Counted from the first letter of the stretch, positions 42,901 through 55,528 are shown. The stretch is 64,000 nt of DNA from Emmonsiellopsis sp. PD_33 (GCA_032988165.1 JANTQF010000100.1:47741-111740); one strand, 5' to 3'. A program made the numbers and translations. Notes: generated from the letters alone by a model not told the origin.

Positions 42901-45833
42901 AGGCTTGCGCGGTGTTGAACGTATTCAGATCTGGGCACGTTTATGGAGTCAGGCACCAGAATAGGATCTTCATTCAACCCATTTGGCTTTTGCACATTAT
43001 TGTCCCGCGAAGATGGGCGGTTCGTAACGACCCTTGTTGCGGCCCCGAAATCCGACTTCAACAAATGTGAGCCTTCGAATCCCAGTTCTTGTAAAAAAAG
43101 TTGGGTGACGCGTTTTGAATTCCATCCACCTTGCTTGGCAAGATCGGGGTACTGCTGCATCATTTGAGTGCTGTACCTGATGTCAAGAGGATTTGTTTCT
43201 TTCAGTCGCTCGGTGGCTGTGGCTTTACCGTCAGGGTCTCCGGTGGGAGGGGAATCGGTAGTTACGTGGGGGCGAGAAACCCAGGGCTGCGGCGTTCGAC
43301 TACTTTCAGCGGTTGATACAGACAGACGAGCATTTGTATCAGGGGAAGTTTCCGTGATCCGTTCCAACGGGGTATCGACTGACTGCCGCTCTTGGATTGA
43401 GGAGCTCCAGGAGCTCATACTCCACCGATGTCGATCCCCGTCACTTCTAAAACCGTCCATACCCTCACAAAGATCTTGGTTATCGCTACTATTATATAGG
43501 GAGTCATCAAAATAGCGGCTGCGGCGGAGCATGATCTGGATGGACTCTTTATCGTCGCGTTCAGAGAAGGAATCTGACGAGGCAGAACTGCTTGGGCTAG
43601 ATTCTCGCATTTGCATAATCTGACTGAGCACGGTTCTATGTATCTGTGAAGGTTGCGGAGAGTCTGTCTGCGGCTCCGGGTCAAACGTGGTGATGTCCGT
43701 GTCCATAGTCACTGCTGAGGCAGGGGCAATGTCAGAAGAAGGCGTTTGGCTTCGGGCGATACGGAGGTGGTTATTCGCTTCCCCGGCACGTTCCATTTCA
43801 GAGAAACCCTTGTCATTATCGTGTTCCAATGTCACTCTGGGGGCGTTTTCAGCTTCTTGCTCTGCCTTGATGCTCTCCGGTGAACGTCCCTCTTCAGGCG
43901 TCACGAATGCGTCCTGGGCATCACCAAGGTTAGGGGAGCCTATAGGGGTTTCAGTTGAGGAGGATAGCTGGCGTTTGCCCTCTACATGTTCCCTTGTCCG
44001 CAATGGTTCCGGAGAATCCAGAGTTGGCCTACCTTCGCCCGTTTCCGTTTGCTCCTTGACTAGTTGGCGACGTTGGACAGCTCGCTCTGCTTTTTTCGCA
44101 TTCTCCTCCACAGTCTTGTTGAATGCTTGCTGGATCTTTTGCCTCCGGGCGGCAAAGTCGACATTCCCGAGCTCTGGTAACCGCCTTGACCGTTGTCTCG
44201 AAGGTCTGCCATCCCTGCTCGACGTAGAGGACTGGCTTTGTAGGCTGGATATTCTATCCGCCACCCTAGCACGAGATGCTGATGTGGTTGCGGATGATAC
44301 CGGCTGTCGGGGTCTCGAACTTCGAAGCGGAGGGGACTTTTTTGGAGGTGGAGCAGATATATAGGCATTGAGTGTGGGGCTTTTTTCTGGGGTTAAATGA
44401 GATTGCTGTCCGCGTTTATGTCGGGCGGGCGATGTGATTTTTAGGTGCGTCGGAGTATTATTTTTGGAACTGGGGGAAGATTTGGGAGAGGGCTTGGGCA
44501 AGGAGCTCGTACCCTTGGGCGGTAACGTCACTTGCAAGTTATGACGACCCAGGGCCGAATTGGCTCTCGTGGAAGGGGCTGAACCACCGGAGTCGGAAGT
44601 ATGACTGAGGCGGCGACTGGAGACTGGGATGCGTGATTGGGAGTTCGATTTGGGCCGTGTTCTAATGGCGGCAGCCGGCTGAAGGCCGGTTGGGTTGAGG
44701 GAAATGCCCATATTTCGGCTTGGTAGATCGGCAATGGTCGTATTTGAAGTTGTGGAGGTCAAATCACTCCGGGACCTCCGGTGGGTAACTAGACGCGATG
44801 GGGAATTTACGGAATCCAAGGCAGGCGTATATCCAAGATACCAAGCAGTCGGGGAGGTGGGCGAGAATGCAACGTCCGAGTCTACAGGTATATCAAGAAA
44901 CATAGGATTCGGAGTGTGCATGCTACCATCAGAGCCTCTGCGCCAACGAGGCGATGGCCCGTCTCGACCATTCAAGCCGGACTGCGAGTGAGCAGGTATA
45001 ATTTCGCCAAATAAAGGCCGCCGGGGTTGTTGAGAGCGTGAGAAGCTCAAGTCCGCGAAAGACCGTGAAGCACTCTCGTTCAAGTCCGCCGAAGTCTGGC
45101 TTTGCCTCCGAGGGTGGCGGCGAGCGGGAGATCGATGGTCTGCTCCTTGCTCGTGACTGTTCTTGGAAGCCGGAGGGTGTGTTCCGCCCGAACGGGAGTA
45201 TTTACTGCTGCCAGGAGCGGGGCTTGCGGCCCTCGAAGAGGCAAGGGAACCAGGCGGCCGCGGAGGGACCTGATCGAGATTCTGGTTGAACTTATCCACA
45301 AGCTCCCGTAACGACGACTGCCTTTGTTGTTGCTGTCTTGGAGCAGACGGATTGACTGAGGTAGGGCGGGAGGTATTGAACAGAGGGCCCTTGGGGAAAG
45401 AGGAGGAGATGGAGCGGTTCTGTCGTGAGCGGGAAGAGAAAGGAGGACCGCCGCGGTGGGAGGTGGGAGAGGAGTTGTTGCTGTTGTACCCGGCAGACGA
45501 GGGAATAGATTTTCTAGGATGCGATGAAGTTGTTGTCATATCCCTCGCATCCAAGTCGGCCGGGCCGTCACCGCCAAAGGGATCATTATATTGCAGGTAG
45601 AACTCGCGTGGGTCGGGAGAAGCCTCATCGGTCGTGGGGTGATGGCGTCTGAAATTTAGATCGGTGAAGTTTGTGGTGAGAGACAGCTGTCGCGGCGAGG
45701 TCGGAGGCGCGGGGGGGATGTAGGTGGTGGCCGGGAGCAGCGGGAGATGAGAAGACAAGGATGTCCGGGGAGTCGTATCACGGATGGAGTGGTGGATGGA
45801 ATCATAGTTGTGTTCCACCTCATTAGCAGGCAT
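39928..45833 (-). CDS. Rho guanine-nucleotide exchange factor with DH, BAR and SH3 domains
   Basis: Two exons (45833-41268 and 41205-39928) give 1947 residues; the 62-base intron has a GTAAGT donor and a CCCAG acceptor. The first 1150 residues are Ser/Pro-rich and probably disordered. A DH domain follows from about residue 1165 (RKNVIKELVDTEHTFGQDM, then LLVKPVQRILKYPLLLTELL, the conserved helix that activates Rho or Cdc42). A BAR-like membrane-curvature domain comes next (KRADVVGQIVSGRKRKE, LRDWEN-type helices, RRTEKVKTHVGMSDMF, LKLHDGPQRVMQKRNKRLMD) and spans the splice junction. The C-terminus ends in an SH3 domain (LFEFNIDRARREAGYPYL, GEIFDVIGEKGDLWLARN, VGWIWTKHFSKL). This DH-BAR-SH3 order is that of Tuba-type RhoGEFs, which act at membranes in polarity and septation. 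The exact fungal orthologue is not assigned. Confidence 0.92.
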
Positions 45834-46331
45834 CTTGCACGCAGCCCGACGAGGAGCATCACCGAGGGAGAACGAGAAGACGAAGGAGGATAGGCGGGAA
45901 ACTGGGAATTAGTTTCAAACAGCTTCAGGCACTGGACAGACGGGAGGGTTGGTTAGGTAGGGCAGGCAGGCCAGCGCCTCCGACGTGGCAGAGTGGGAGA
46001 CCAGGGATTTCAGGTGTCAGTCATCTCGTTGGGCAGAGGGCAGAGGCAGAGGCATGTTGAGGTGTCCGAAACCTCCACCGGCCGGAGTTTAATGAGAGGG
46101 CGGGCGTGGGAGTAAGACACGAAACGAGGCTGGCCGCTGGCACTGGAGACTCGGCGTTAGCTTGGAGATGGGAGACAGGGTTGAACCAGACAGCACAGCG
46201 ACAGCGACAGAGACCAGAGACAGGAAACAGATGGGGAGACAGACAGGGGACGGCCAATGGCGGACGAGGCGAAGACGGGCAGCGGGCTAGCGTGGGCTAG
46301 GCGGGCGACGTGGAGCAGTTGAATGGCGGGC

Positions 46332-46362
46332 GAGGAGAGGAGAGGAGAGGAGAGGAGAGGAG
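46332..46362. repeat. GAGGA pentanucleotide microsatellite
   Basis: About six consecutive GAGGA/GGAGA units are read directly, in the leader or promoter zone of the RhoGEF gene. Confidence 0.9.
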
Positions 46363-46751
46363 ACGGGATGGAGATGGAGATGGGGATGGAGAGGTCTTGG
46401 TGGTGGTGGTGGTTACAGGCGGCCACTGGAGACGGGCGGCTTCTTATTCGCAGAGGATGGGCAGCAGAGACAGACACCAACACGCGGCAGAGGGGGGCCA
46501 GCGGGTGTTGGAGGGTGTCTGGGGAATGGAGTTGGCGAGTGTTGATGCTGGTTGATGTTGTTGTTCTGTTGTTCTGTTGGTGGAGATGGAGGCGGAGGGG
46601 GCGAGTCTGGGCTCTGGCTCTGGCAGCCTTGTACCCGCCCATAGCCCGCCATACAAACTGTGCGGGCGGCAGATGGACTGGTACCTGGGGACGCGATGTC
46701 GATGATATCACCAACCATCAGGTTAGTTATCCAGTTATTTATTCAGTTATG

Positions 46752-46853
46752 GTTATGGGTTATGGGCTTATGAGTTGGTGATTTACTACTATTTACACTC
46801 AATCATAATACCAATTCTCTTCTCTTCTTTGTCTCCTTCAACCAACTCTGGGG
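46752..46853 (+). repeat. Dispersed repeat, copy 2
   Basis: This is the counterpart of the block at 37213-37328, in opposite orientation and about 9.5 kb away. It shares GTTATGGGTTAT, GTTGGTGATTTACTA, ACTCAATCATAATAC and a 41-base exact block. It lacks the 25-base segment that carries one inverted-repeat end in copy 1, so it may be a deleted copy. Confidence 0.75.
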
Positions 46854-47771
46854 GGCTTCAATATCCAAAAATAACCAGCTAACTAAATGCCATAAAGGCC
46901 CCCAATTCTTTAATTCACACATCCCCAGACAGATACAGATACTTCTTCTCCCACCAACATCCGCGGGCACTTTAATTAATTGAGAATCGACTCTGGGCCT
47001 CGTCTGCGGCTTTCCCTCCCGGTGTGTAACCGGGGCTGTTGATTCACCGGTTGCACTGCTTATTAAATATCTATCTATCCTGTTATCCTCGCTCTGGAGA
47101 ACTCATTCTTTATATTCCCTGCAATGACCCGGCTTTTTATTTAACTATTTATATATAACTACATGGCCAATATCCCAGAGAACAAATCCCAGAGAACAAA
47201 TCCCTCTCTTCCAGAAGAACCCAGCGCTGCAAACGGCCATCTCCATGATCTATCCCCATACATATATCCCGTTTGTCGAATCAAACACACTGCAACCTCA
47301 TCTGCCATGTAACTCTGCTGCATATTTCTCCTTGCATATCTATCTATCTATCCTGGCCAACAATCCATTCCCATTCGCTGTCCAAGTCTAATAAATACGC
47401 GTTTGCCACACGGGGACCATAGGCTCGCTATCCATACATGATCTGGCCGATGGCCCAGTCCGATCCTCAACTCTTTATAGTTACCCGTTTAATACGCAGA
47501 TGGGTTTAAATAGCAAATGTAACCGGCCAGCCGATGGAGTTATTTATTGGTTGCATGTCGAATCGGGCCCGAGTGGATTGTATGGACAGGGATCGATCTA
47601 TATAAACGGAAAAAACCAGGATAGCCAGGCGATTTGTCCGTAGTTAGAGTTAGTGATCAAAACCTGGTCGGAGAATTGAGTAAAACGGCCGTTGTGTTGG
47701 GTTTGCGTGTTGGTCCGGGTCGGTTGGTCGGTATTGATTGATGCTTACTATCCTGTTGATGTTGATGCGGG

Positions 47772-47816
47772 ACGCGTTTATTCCTATCCAACAACTAAGA
47801 TATTTCCAAGACGCGT
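47772..47816 (+). promoter_or_regulatory. Two ACGCGT (MCB-like) boxes upstream of TERT
   Basis: ACGCGT occurs at 47772-47777 and 47811-47816, 104 and 65 bases before the telomerase ATG, with a third copy at 47397-47402. In yeasts this hexamer binds the MBF complex and drives G1/S expression. Function here is inferred; a hexamer occurs often by chance. Confidence 0.3.
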
Positions 47817-47880
47817 CGTGCCACACCTATCATATCGTCATCACCCCGTCATGAACTCCAATTGAGCATTACTCGGCAAG

Positions 47881-50800
47881 ATGGGGAGGAAAAGAAAGCG
47901 GCCAGCAACAGAAGCCTCCCCGGCCAACTCGAAGTTATCAAATAGCTGCTCTCCAACCCACCATCCCGTCCTCTCGCTGTACTATCCCCGCGTCGTCCAG
48001 CTCAGGTCCTATCTCCAAGACCAACTCCCATCCACCTCCAAGTCGCGCCGCAAAAGGATCGCCTCCATTGGCCTCGCCCACTCCAAGCTTCCCTCGTCGT
48101 CTGCCCAACAACACGCTGCCGGACTGCACAGCACCAATGAAGAAACCCAGCTGCTGGCCGACGTTCTGGACTCGACCTTTGTTGGCATTTTGAAAGAGCC
48201 TGACGGTGCAGTGGGCAGCGCGAGACAGCGAGAGTTTGCCGCCTTCACTCAATCCCAGGCTCGCTCGACCTTGGACTGCACCGACATTGGTGCCACTACC
48301 TCCCAGTCGGACGTGAGTAGTTTGTCGTCTTTCATGCCCGCGACCAATCGGGGAATATACACCCCTCCTCCCCCGGATATGTCTATAGGCCTTGTTGAAC
48401 AGATAATCCTACCATGGCTGCTGTGGACGGTTTCTCCAACAACGTCTCTGTGAACCGGATTAACTGATCTATATCAATGCTTCCGTAGATCGTCGACTTT
48501 GCCATTCTGACCCTGTTCAATCGCCATCGTGGCTCCTTTTATAGACCACCGCATTTGCTTTGCCATGGCTTCCAGCGCGCTACTGACCGCTGTCTCCCTC
48601 ACCAGGCCTATGCCCCCATGGCAGGCATCCGTGGAATCGTTCCACAGTATCCCAATAAAAATGTTTCCATCCTTAAGAATCCCCCCTGGACGCATGTTCT
48701 TGATTTGCTGGGCAAGAACTGTGAAGAGATAATGCTTCACATGCTCCTGGACTGCGGCTTATTCGTCCAGGTGGATGGGAAAGCAGATTGCTTGTATCAG
48801 TTGAGTGGTAACGACCTGATGCTGATTCTGCTGTCCAGATACGATGGTCTAATAATATACAGGGACACAGCTGTCGGAGCTTAAGCTAAATCCATCTGGC
48901 AGTCCTAACCCGATATCGGCTGCTCCAAGGCCATCTGGGGATGTTCTTCGCACTCCTTCAAACATCAATTTCGTGAGAAGTCGCATGCTGTATGCAAAAG
49001 CCGCTTTAAATGCCAGAGGAGGGGCGAGATTCGGCCTGAGGCACATTCGTAGGTTTCTCCAAAGTAAATACTTGATATTTGGGTTGCTAAGGGCCTGCAG
49101 ACGTTCTGAACAGATATCCAGACAGCACTGATGGGGAGCACACGGTACACATAATGAAGTATATCTTTCCGCGGCAATTCGGCCTGCATAATGTGTTTAC
49201 GTCGTCTGTGAATCCCAAGGAAACCGTCCAGCCGTTCAAGGACTATACTCTTCGTGAAGAGGAAATAACACGAGCCAAGTCCCTTCGATCTGCAAATTCT
49301 CTAGAGACTTGCTCGCATACGCCCGAGAAGGTCCCGAAACGGCTACGCGGGGAGCTTGTCGCGCTGATACAGAAGCTGCAAAAGCGCCATCGACTGTGTT
49401 CCTACGCGGAGCTTTTGCGCCATTATTGTCCAACTGAGGTAACTTCGCCCCTCTTTTATTGCAAGATCGAACCTATAATTAACCTGACTCGATCCTTAGC
49501 AGACCAATCCTCAGACTTTTAGGTCTGATTCGCCCCCTTCTAGCTGTATCTCGTCGGCACAACTGGTGTCGCAGCCCTTCCAAAAGCCGGATGTTTCTGT
49601 TCCAATGCCTCCGGTAACGCAACCGTTGAGCCAAACACAGCCGACAGGGAGCAACCACCCCCGCAGCACGAAACCAAGCACAGCGGCCAATGCAAACGGA
49701 CAAGTCCGCAAAGTATCCATGACTGGGCATGCAACGCCTACAGCTGCTGTCTCGGCCTTTTGCCGTGCCGTGCTACTAAAATTGATCCCGAATGAGTTGT
49801 TCGGCTATGGCGAGGGCGGCATTTCTAATCGAGACACCGTTATGCGTTATGTGGATAGCTTTGTGCGATTACGAAGGTTCGAGAGTCTATCCTTGCATGA
49901 GGTTGCACAGGGATTGAAGGTTAGTTGTGTCTTGTGTGTACATGGCGGGTTTGGTTGGACATCGAGGCTGCTTAAAAGAAGCATATAAAATCCCGTCCGA
50001 CCTTGTGAGCGACTGTGTCTGATAAGAGTGCCTAAAACAGATCACTTGTGTCAAGTGGCTTGAGCCGCCCAGCAACGACGTGACTCCATCAACATCAAGC
50101 CCCAAACTCTCGTCGTCGGATATCCGCAAACGAACCGAGATATTCCTTGAATTTATATACTACATTTTCGACTCGCTCCTCATCCCGCTGATTCGTTCAA
50201 ACTTCTACGTTACTGAATCTGGCGTTCACCGTAACCGTCTGTTCTACTTCCGCCATGATGTGTGGCGGAAGCTTGCTGAACCCTCAATTGCGCAACTCAA
50301 ACTATCGACGTTCGAAGAGGTAAACAAGCAAGCTGCGGAGCGGATTCTGAGCAGCCGGAGTTTAGGTTACAGTCTTTTGAGACTGCTCCCAAAGTCGTTC
50401 GGCGCACGTCCCATCGTCAACCTTAGAAGGAGACAGGTCCGAAAATGCGGATGGGGAGACGTGAACCAGCTGGGGCCAAGTATTAATTCCCTCATGACGC
50501 CGGTGTTTAATGTTCTTAACTACGAGAAATCCCAACGGCTGAACACGCTTGGGTCCACCATGTTCTCTGTTGGCGATATGTACCAGCGGCTGAAGGCGTT
50601 CAAGGAACGCAAGATGCCAGGCGGCGCGGCAAGGGGTAAGCCCTTTTATTTTGTAAAATTGGACATCCAGGCCTGCTTCGATACCATTCCCCAGCAACGA
50701 CTAATCCAGCTTGCTCGACGGCTTGTTGTGGACGAGGAGTATCGAGTGAGCAAGCATATCGAGATTGGACCTCCAGAGGGGACTTCAAATAACCCGGCCA

Positions 50801-51891
50801 GACCAAGAAGGAAATTTATATCCAAGGCAGCGAGCCTTGCTGACCTGACGAGTCTTTATGACAAAGTTACCAAAAATAAAGGCGGGAAAAGAAAGCATAC
50901 AGTCTTCGTGGACACGCCCCTTAACAAACGATACCAGAGAAAGGAAATCCTCGACCTTCTCCAAGACCATGTACGGAATAACCTGGTGAAAATCGGGAAG
51001 AAATATTTCAGACAGAGAACTGGCATCCCACAGGGATCCGTTGTTTCTACGCTTCTTTGCAACTTTTTCTACTCGGAACACGAAAGAGAAAGTTTGGGAT
51101 TCTTAGATAACGACGACGTTCTCCTGCTTCGTCTTATCGATGATTACCTCCTGATCACGACAGAACCGCGTCTGGCCATGCAGTTCCTGCAGGTAATGCT
51201 GAACGGGAACCAGGAGTACGGGGTGTCAGTTAACGCAGACAAAAGCCTCGTGAACTTCACCGCGACGGTCAACGGCTGCATTATCCCCCGCCTCCTGGAG
51301 CCGTCACAGCGCCAATTCCCATATTGCGGCAACCTAATCGACACGTACACGCTGTCCGTTATAAAAGACAGAACACCAAAGGACCAAACACTCACTACGT
51401 CGGACACGCTCACCGTCGAAGCAAATAAAGCGCCCGGCCAGTCTTTCTACCGCAAGGCAATTACCGCGTTCAGGATCCAAATGCACGCCATGTTCCTAGA
51501 CACAAAACACAACCACGTCTCTGTAGTGCTGGCAAGCATATACGAGAACTTCCTGGAATCGGCGATGAAGATGTACGAGTACACGCGCTCCCTCTGCCAG
51601 CGGAGGCGGGGCAACGACGTCTCTGCCCTCTTGGTCCGGGCCATTTCAGGCCTGATCGATCTGGCGATTCACTTCATCGACGCGCGCAAACGATCGGCTT
51701 GCCGGACGGGGTTCGAGTGCAGTGTTGCGAAAGCGCAGATCCGATGGCTTGCGGCTGCGGCGTTTAAGAAGGTGCTTGGGCGCAAACAGACCAAGTTTGC
51801 GGCGGCTCTGAGATGGCTTGACGGGATGAGCCGGGCGTCCCGGCCGGCGACTGATTGGGAGGCGGTGAGGTTGCGGAATGCGGTGAAATGA
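47881..51891 (+). CDS. TERT: Telomerase reverse transcriptase (catalytic subunit)
   Basis: Six exons (47881-48312, 48489-48807, 48863-49048, 49101-49438, 49503-49919, 50041-51891) give 1180 residues. It extends chromosome ends by copying the telomerase RNA template. The N-terminus is basic (MGRKRKRPATEAS). The telomerase-specific region shows NPPWTHVLDLLGKNCEEIML and RNA-binding-domain sequence up to the T motif. Reverse-transcriptase motifs follow: SFGARPIVNLRRR (motif 2, about residue 686), YFVKLDIQACFDTIPQ (A, about 770), RTGIPQGSVVSTLLCNFFYS (B', about 890), LLLRLIDDYLLITTE (C, with the catalytic DD, about 929) and the D/E region, then the thumb. The acceptor of exon 5 is a tandem TAGCAG, so isoforms differing by one Gln are possible. 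The frame is intact throughout. Divergent from the RhoGEF gene. Confidence 0.95.
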
Positions 51892-53117
51892 GGGCTGGGA
51901 TCAGCAGGGGTCTTCTGATGTATTTTTAGCTGGTTCTCTTCAGTTCCCCATTGCTGGGCCATGGGCGGGAATCACAGGAAGATTGGCGGTGGGGTACGAT
52001 AGGATCTAGAATCCGGATTGGGGGTGAAAATTTGTTATTCTGAACAGAGATTTAAATGGGGCCAAGATAGGATCTGCCCCCACTTGGCAGTGACTTGTCA
52101 ATGGAAGGACAGCAAGGTCGTGGATTTGCTGGCAAAGACTGGGATTTGACAAGCATTTGCCATTTGGGCACAGGTGCATCGGGCGGGATGGGTGCGGAGG
52201 ATGATAGAAGCCAAGATAATATCCTTTATGGACAGGAATGCTGCATTTATTACGGAGTATTATTGGATTATTGGCCGTCTCAATTGGTGCTGATGGGGCG
52301 ATTAATAAGGAATCCGCGCTAGTTGCTGGAAAAGGAAATTAAGCATCCCATTCCAAGGCTGTGGCGCGGGCGGTGTAATACCGTATGGTCCGTATGGATG
52401 CCCTGGGCCCGCCATGCCTGTCCGGGAACTCAATCTGGCGATCGCAGAGGACTGATTGGCTGCCGTCTCGCCCTGGCAGCACGGCCCACCCCGTACCGTA
52501 CCGCCAATACGCCCAATACGCCCAATCGAGGCGGGCTGTGGCTGAAACCCCGGAGAGCGCGGCGCTAGGCCCAAAGCGGCATCCTCGACCTCATCCGCCT
52601 CCCTGTCAGGTTTCAACGTCGACAACCCGCATCTCTCGTTCTCTTCAGCTTCATCCCGCCGGCTGCGAGTGTCATTCCCGCTGCCACCGCTGCCACCGCT
52701 CGTTTTGTATGCTGCGATTGTCTGTTTTGGCCTGCATTGGATCTGTTGTTTGCTTTCGTCTCTGCTATTGTTTATTGTTAGGTAATGCCTATTTAAATCC
52801 CCCTGCCCGATCCTTCGTCTGCGCGTTTATCGTTCTCCCCCCTATCCCGATCCGCCTCTCATTCCAAGCCAGCCCTGTGCCACTCTCTTGCTAGTCGCCA
52901 GCAGCGCAGCCTGTCGAAGCAACCGGTTTCCCCCCCTGCATTGAAGTTGTTATAGTACGGAGTACCGGGATTCTCAGACATTGGCAGAAACAGGCATTTG
53001 CGGACCTGCAAGGAAACACGAACTAGGCGCAGAAATCAATAGACGAGCAGTCGACGTCCCCATCCCACTCCACCTGTCCTACTGCCTCGCGTGTGCTACC
53101 CTGAATCCGATAATGAA
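51892..53117. other. Intergenic region between TERT and the TBC gene
   Basis: About 1.2 kb with no supported gene. Two TACGGAGTA motifs lie at 52251-52259 and 52956-52964, and a CGTACCGTACCG tract near 52492. A one-codon upstream ORF overlaps the next start (see the TBC gene). Confidence 0.5.
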
Positions 53118-55528
53118 ATGACTGCGCTTTCTGTGGCTCCCGATTCTCCGCCCGAGCTCTCCGGTTCCAAGTCCTCCAAGTCCTCCTCGTTCCATTCCTC
53201 CTCCCACCAGTCCAGTCCCGATGGCATCCTTGCAGACATCTCCAATTTCGAAGATATAGGCCTGGAGGAGGACTATGCTGAACGCTACGTCGACCACCAC
53301 CGTCAGCTCGGCCAGGACAAGTTTCCCATCCGGCCAGATCGTCGCGTGCCCCCGGGCGTAGGGCCTCGCAGCTCCTCCATGGTTACCGCCACAAGGGATT
53401 TGACTGCCCCCAGCAGCAGAAAGGAATTGGCTCCTCTCCGCGGCCAAGTTCAGGGGGCACTGGAGGCCATGCAAAACCTCAACATTCCCCGCTCCAGAAG
53501 CACGTCTCGCAGGATGCTATCAAGTTCATCCACTCCTTCTTTGCAACTCCGGCCTTCGTCACGGCAAAAATCCCGCTCTCCCTCCCCTGGCGTGCGTCAA
53601 GCCCCGTTGTCACCCGCCAATGGTACACACCCGCCACCACCGCCACCCCCTCGACCTCGGCTTAACACCTCTCGATCTTTCGCCCGTTCTCCGTCACAAC
53701 AACGCCCGAGGAAAACCGTGGAGGAACTAGAAAACGAATACCATGATTCCGACGAAGAGCTGCCCGAAGACGCAACGTTATGGAACGTTCCCATCTCGCC
53801 GCGGCCTCCGATTGATCGGGCTGGCAGTAGAGGACCCAGTCCCGACCGGAGGAGCCCTGGGCCTCGTCCCATTCCACTGGTCCATTCAGTCACAGCGCCT
53901 CCGCTACAGTCACAGAAATCTCCCACATCTTCCCCGCCGACATCTGCGAGGCCGCGCCCGAAACTTCCACGAGCTAGTTCCCTTGGACCTTCGCGCACGC
54001 AAACCTCACCCCGCTCCCCGCGTGTTAATTCGTGGAACCTGGTCATGTCCGAGCTTTCCGAAGAAGCCAAGATATTGACTGAGGCCTTGGAATTCCACGC
54101 TGATGAGGCCGCCCAGAAGCATCAAGAACGCTTACAGAGTGGGAAATCATCTGCTAGGTCAAGCCTGGACCAAGCAAAACGCGAGTCGAACGGCATGATC
54201 CAGCTGCCTCCTCTTCAAAAATCGAATATCATGATCGATCCCTTGCCTATCAGCAAGGAGAAGGAGAAAGTGTTGTCACGAACTCGACCGAGCTGGCTCC
54301 CACCAAAAGATCCAAAGGAGGAAAAGAAGCATCTCACGGAATATAAGCGCATGATGGCCCTGTCACGCGAAGCTGGTACGACCCCTTTTTAACTAGAGAT
54401 AACGGTAATGTGCATATTCTGACGTATCGCAGATAAGCGGAAAGCCGCTGAAGCCGCATCGGCGCAATGTAAGAGGGACGACACCCGCAGAATGCTACAG
54501 CGTATTTGGGATGATTATGTCTTCCCTGACTGGGATCGTGTCGTATCCGAACATCGAACTAGGGAACTTTGGTGGCGTGGGATTACGCCTCGTTCTCGAG
54601 GAGCCGTTTGGCAGCGTGCGCTCGGGAATGAGCTTGCGCTGACTGACGATTCATATGTAAAGGCTCTAGAACGAGCCCATAATATTCAATCTAAAACCGA
54701 CGGTGATGGAGGCGATAGTCATAATAAGGCGAAGGAATGGTTTGCGGCGATACGCCGCGATGCGTCGACTGCGTTTCCCGACCTTCGTGTTTTTGGTGAA
54801 GGTGGGCCACTGCGGGAGGGGTTAGTGAGCGTCCTTGATGCGTATTCGATGTATAGGAGCGACGTTGGCTATGTCTACGGCATGCATGTAAGTTACAAGT
54901 GTATTCCCTGCCGTTGACCCATGGTTTTTTGCTTTACTAACATGAATAGACCATTGCCGCCCTGCTCCTCCTCAACCTTCCCACGCCTGCTGCCGTCTTT
55001 CAGGTGCTTGCCAATGCCCTCAACAAGCCGCTTCCTCTCGCATTTTTGACCGGGGATCCCGGCGCTACCTCCCGTGCCTACTCGCTTGCATCAACAACGT
55101 TGCGCCTAAAGTATCCTCGTGTTTCGAACCACCTCTACGAGAATCTGTATCTGTCGGATGAACAGATCTGGGGCCCAATGTTCCAAACCCTCTTCACCAA
55201 TGGCCTCGATCTTGAGCGCCTTAGCCGTGTGTGGGATTGTTGGGTTTTCGAAGGTGACCAGATCACGATCCGAGCCGCTGTCACGATCCTGGGGTGCCTG
55301 GAGACCCAACTGTTGAATATTTTGCCCGGTAACGAGGGGCAACGAATGGCGACGAGAGTTCTAGGGTGGGGTCCTAAGAATATCGAAAGAGGCAGGTCGA
55401 ATGGGCACGGAAAGGCTCCCGAAGGCGAGAGTAGCGAAGTCAATGAGCTAAGTGGGTATTGGGTGCTTAATGCCGCTGGGGACGAGGATGCATTCATGGC
55501 CATGGTTAGGATTGTGCAGAGGACGTAG
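53118..55528 (+). CDS. TBC-domain protein (Rab GAP fold) lacking the usual catalytic fingers
   Basis: Three exons (53118-54375, 54433-54887, 54950-55528) give 763 residues. The first 300 residues are Ser/Pro/Arg-rich. A charged segment (PSWLPPKDPKEEKKHLTEYK) leads into the TBC domain: LWWRGITPRSRGAVWQRALG, then WFAAIRRDASTAFPDLRVFG at about residue 525, YSMYRSDVGYVYGMHTIAAL at about residue 566, and SRVWDCWVFEGDQITIRAAV. Domain family members bind Rab GTPases and most stimulate GTP hydrolysis. They use an Arg in IxxDxxR and a Gln in YxQGM. Here those positions are Thr (IRRDAST) and Tyr (VYGM). I recall that the Gln is also absent in related fungal proteins. A noncatalytic Rab-binding role is therefore plausible. 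The start ATG is overlapped by a minimal upstream ORF ATGAAATGA. Confidence 0.88.

Larger units (their letters stand above)
45834..47880. other. Divergent promoter region between RhoGEF and TERT
   Basis: About 2 kb with no supported gene. It includes a GAGGA-type microsatellite, copy 2 of the dispersed repeat, a tandem duplication of ATCCCAGAGAACAAA near 47172-47203, and three ACGCGT hexamers (47397, 47772, 47811). ORFs in 46020-46780 are translations of low-complexity purine-rich DNA. Confidence 0.55.
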
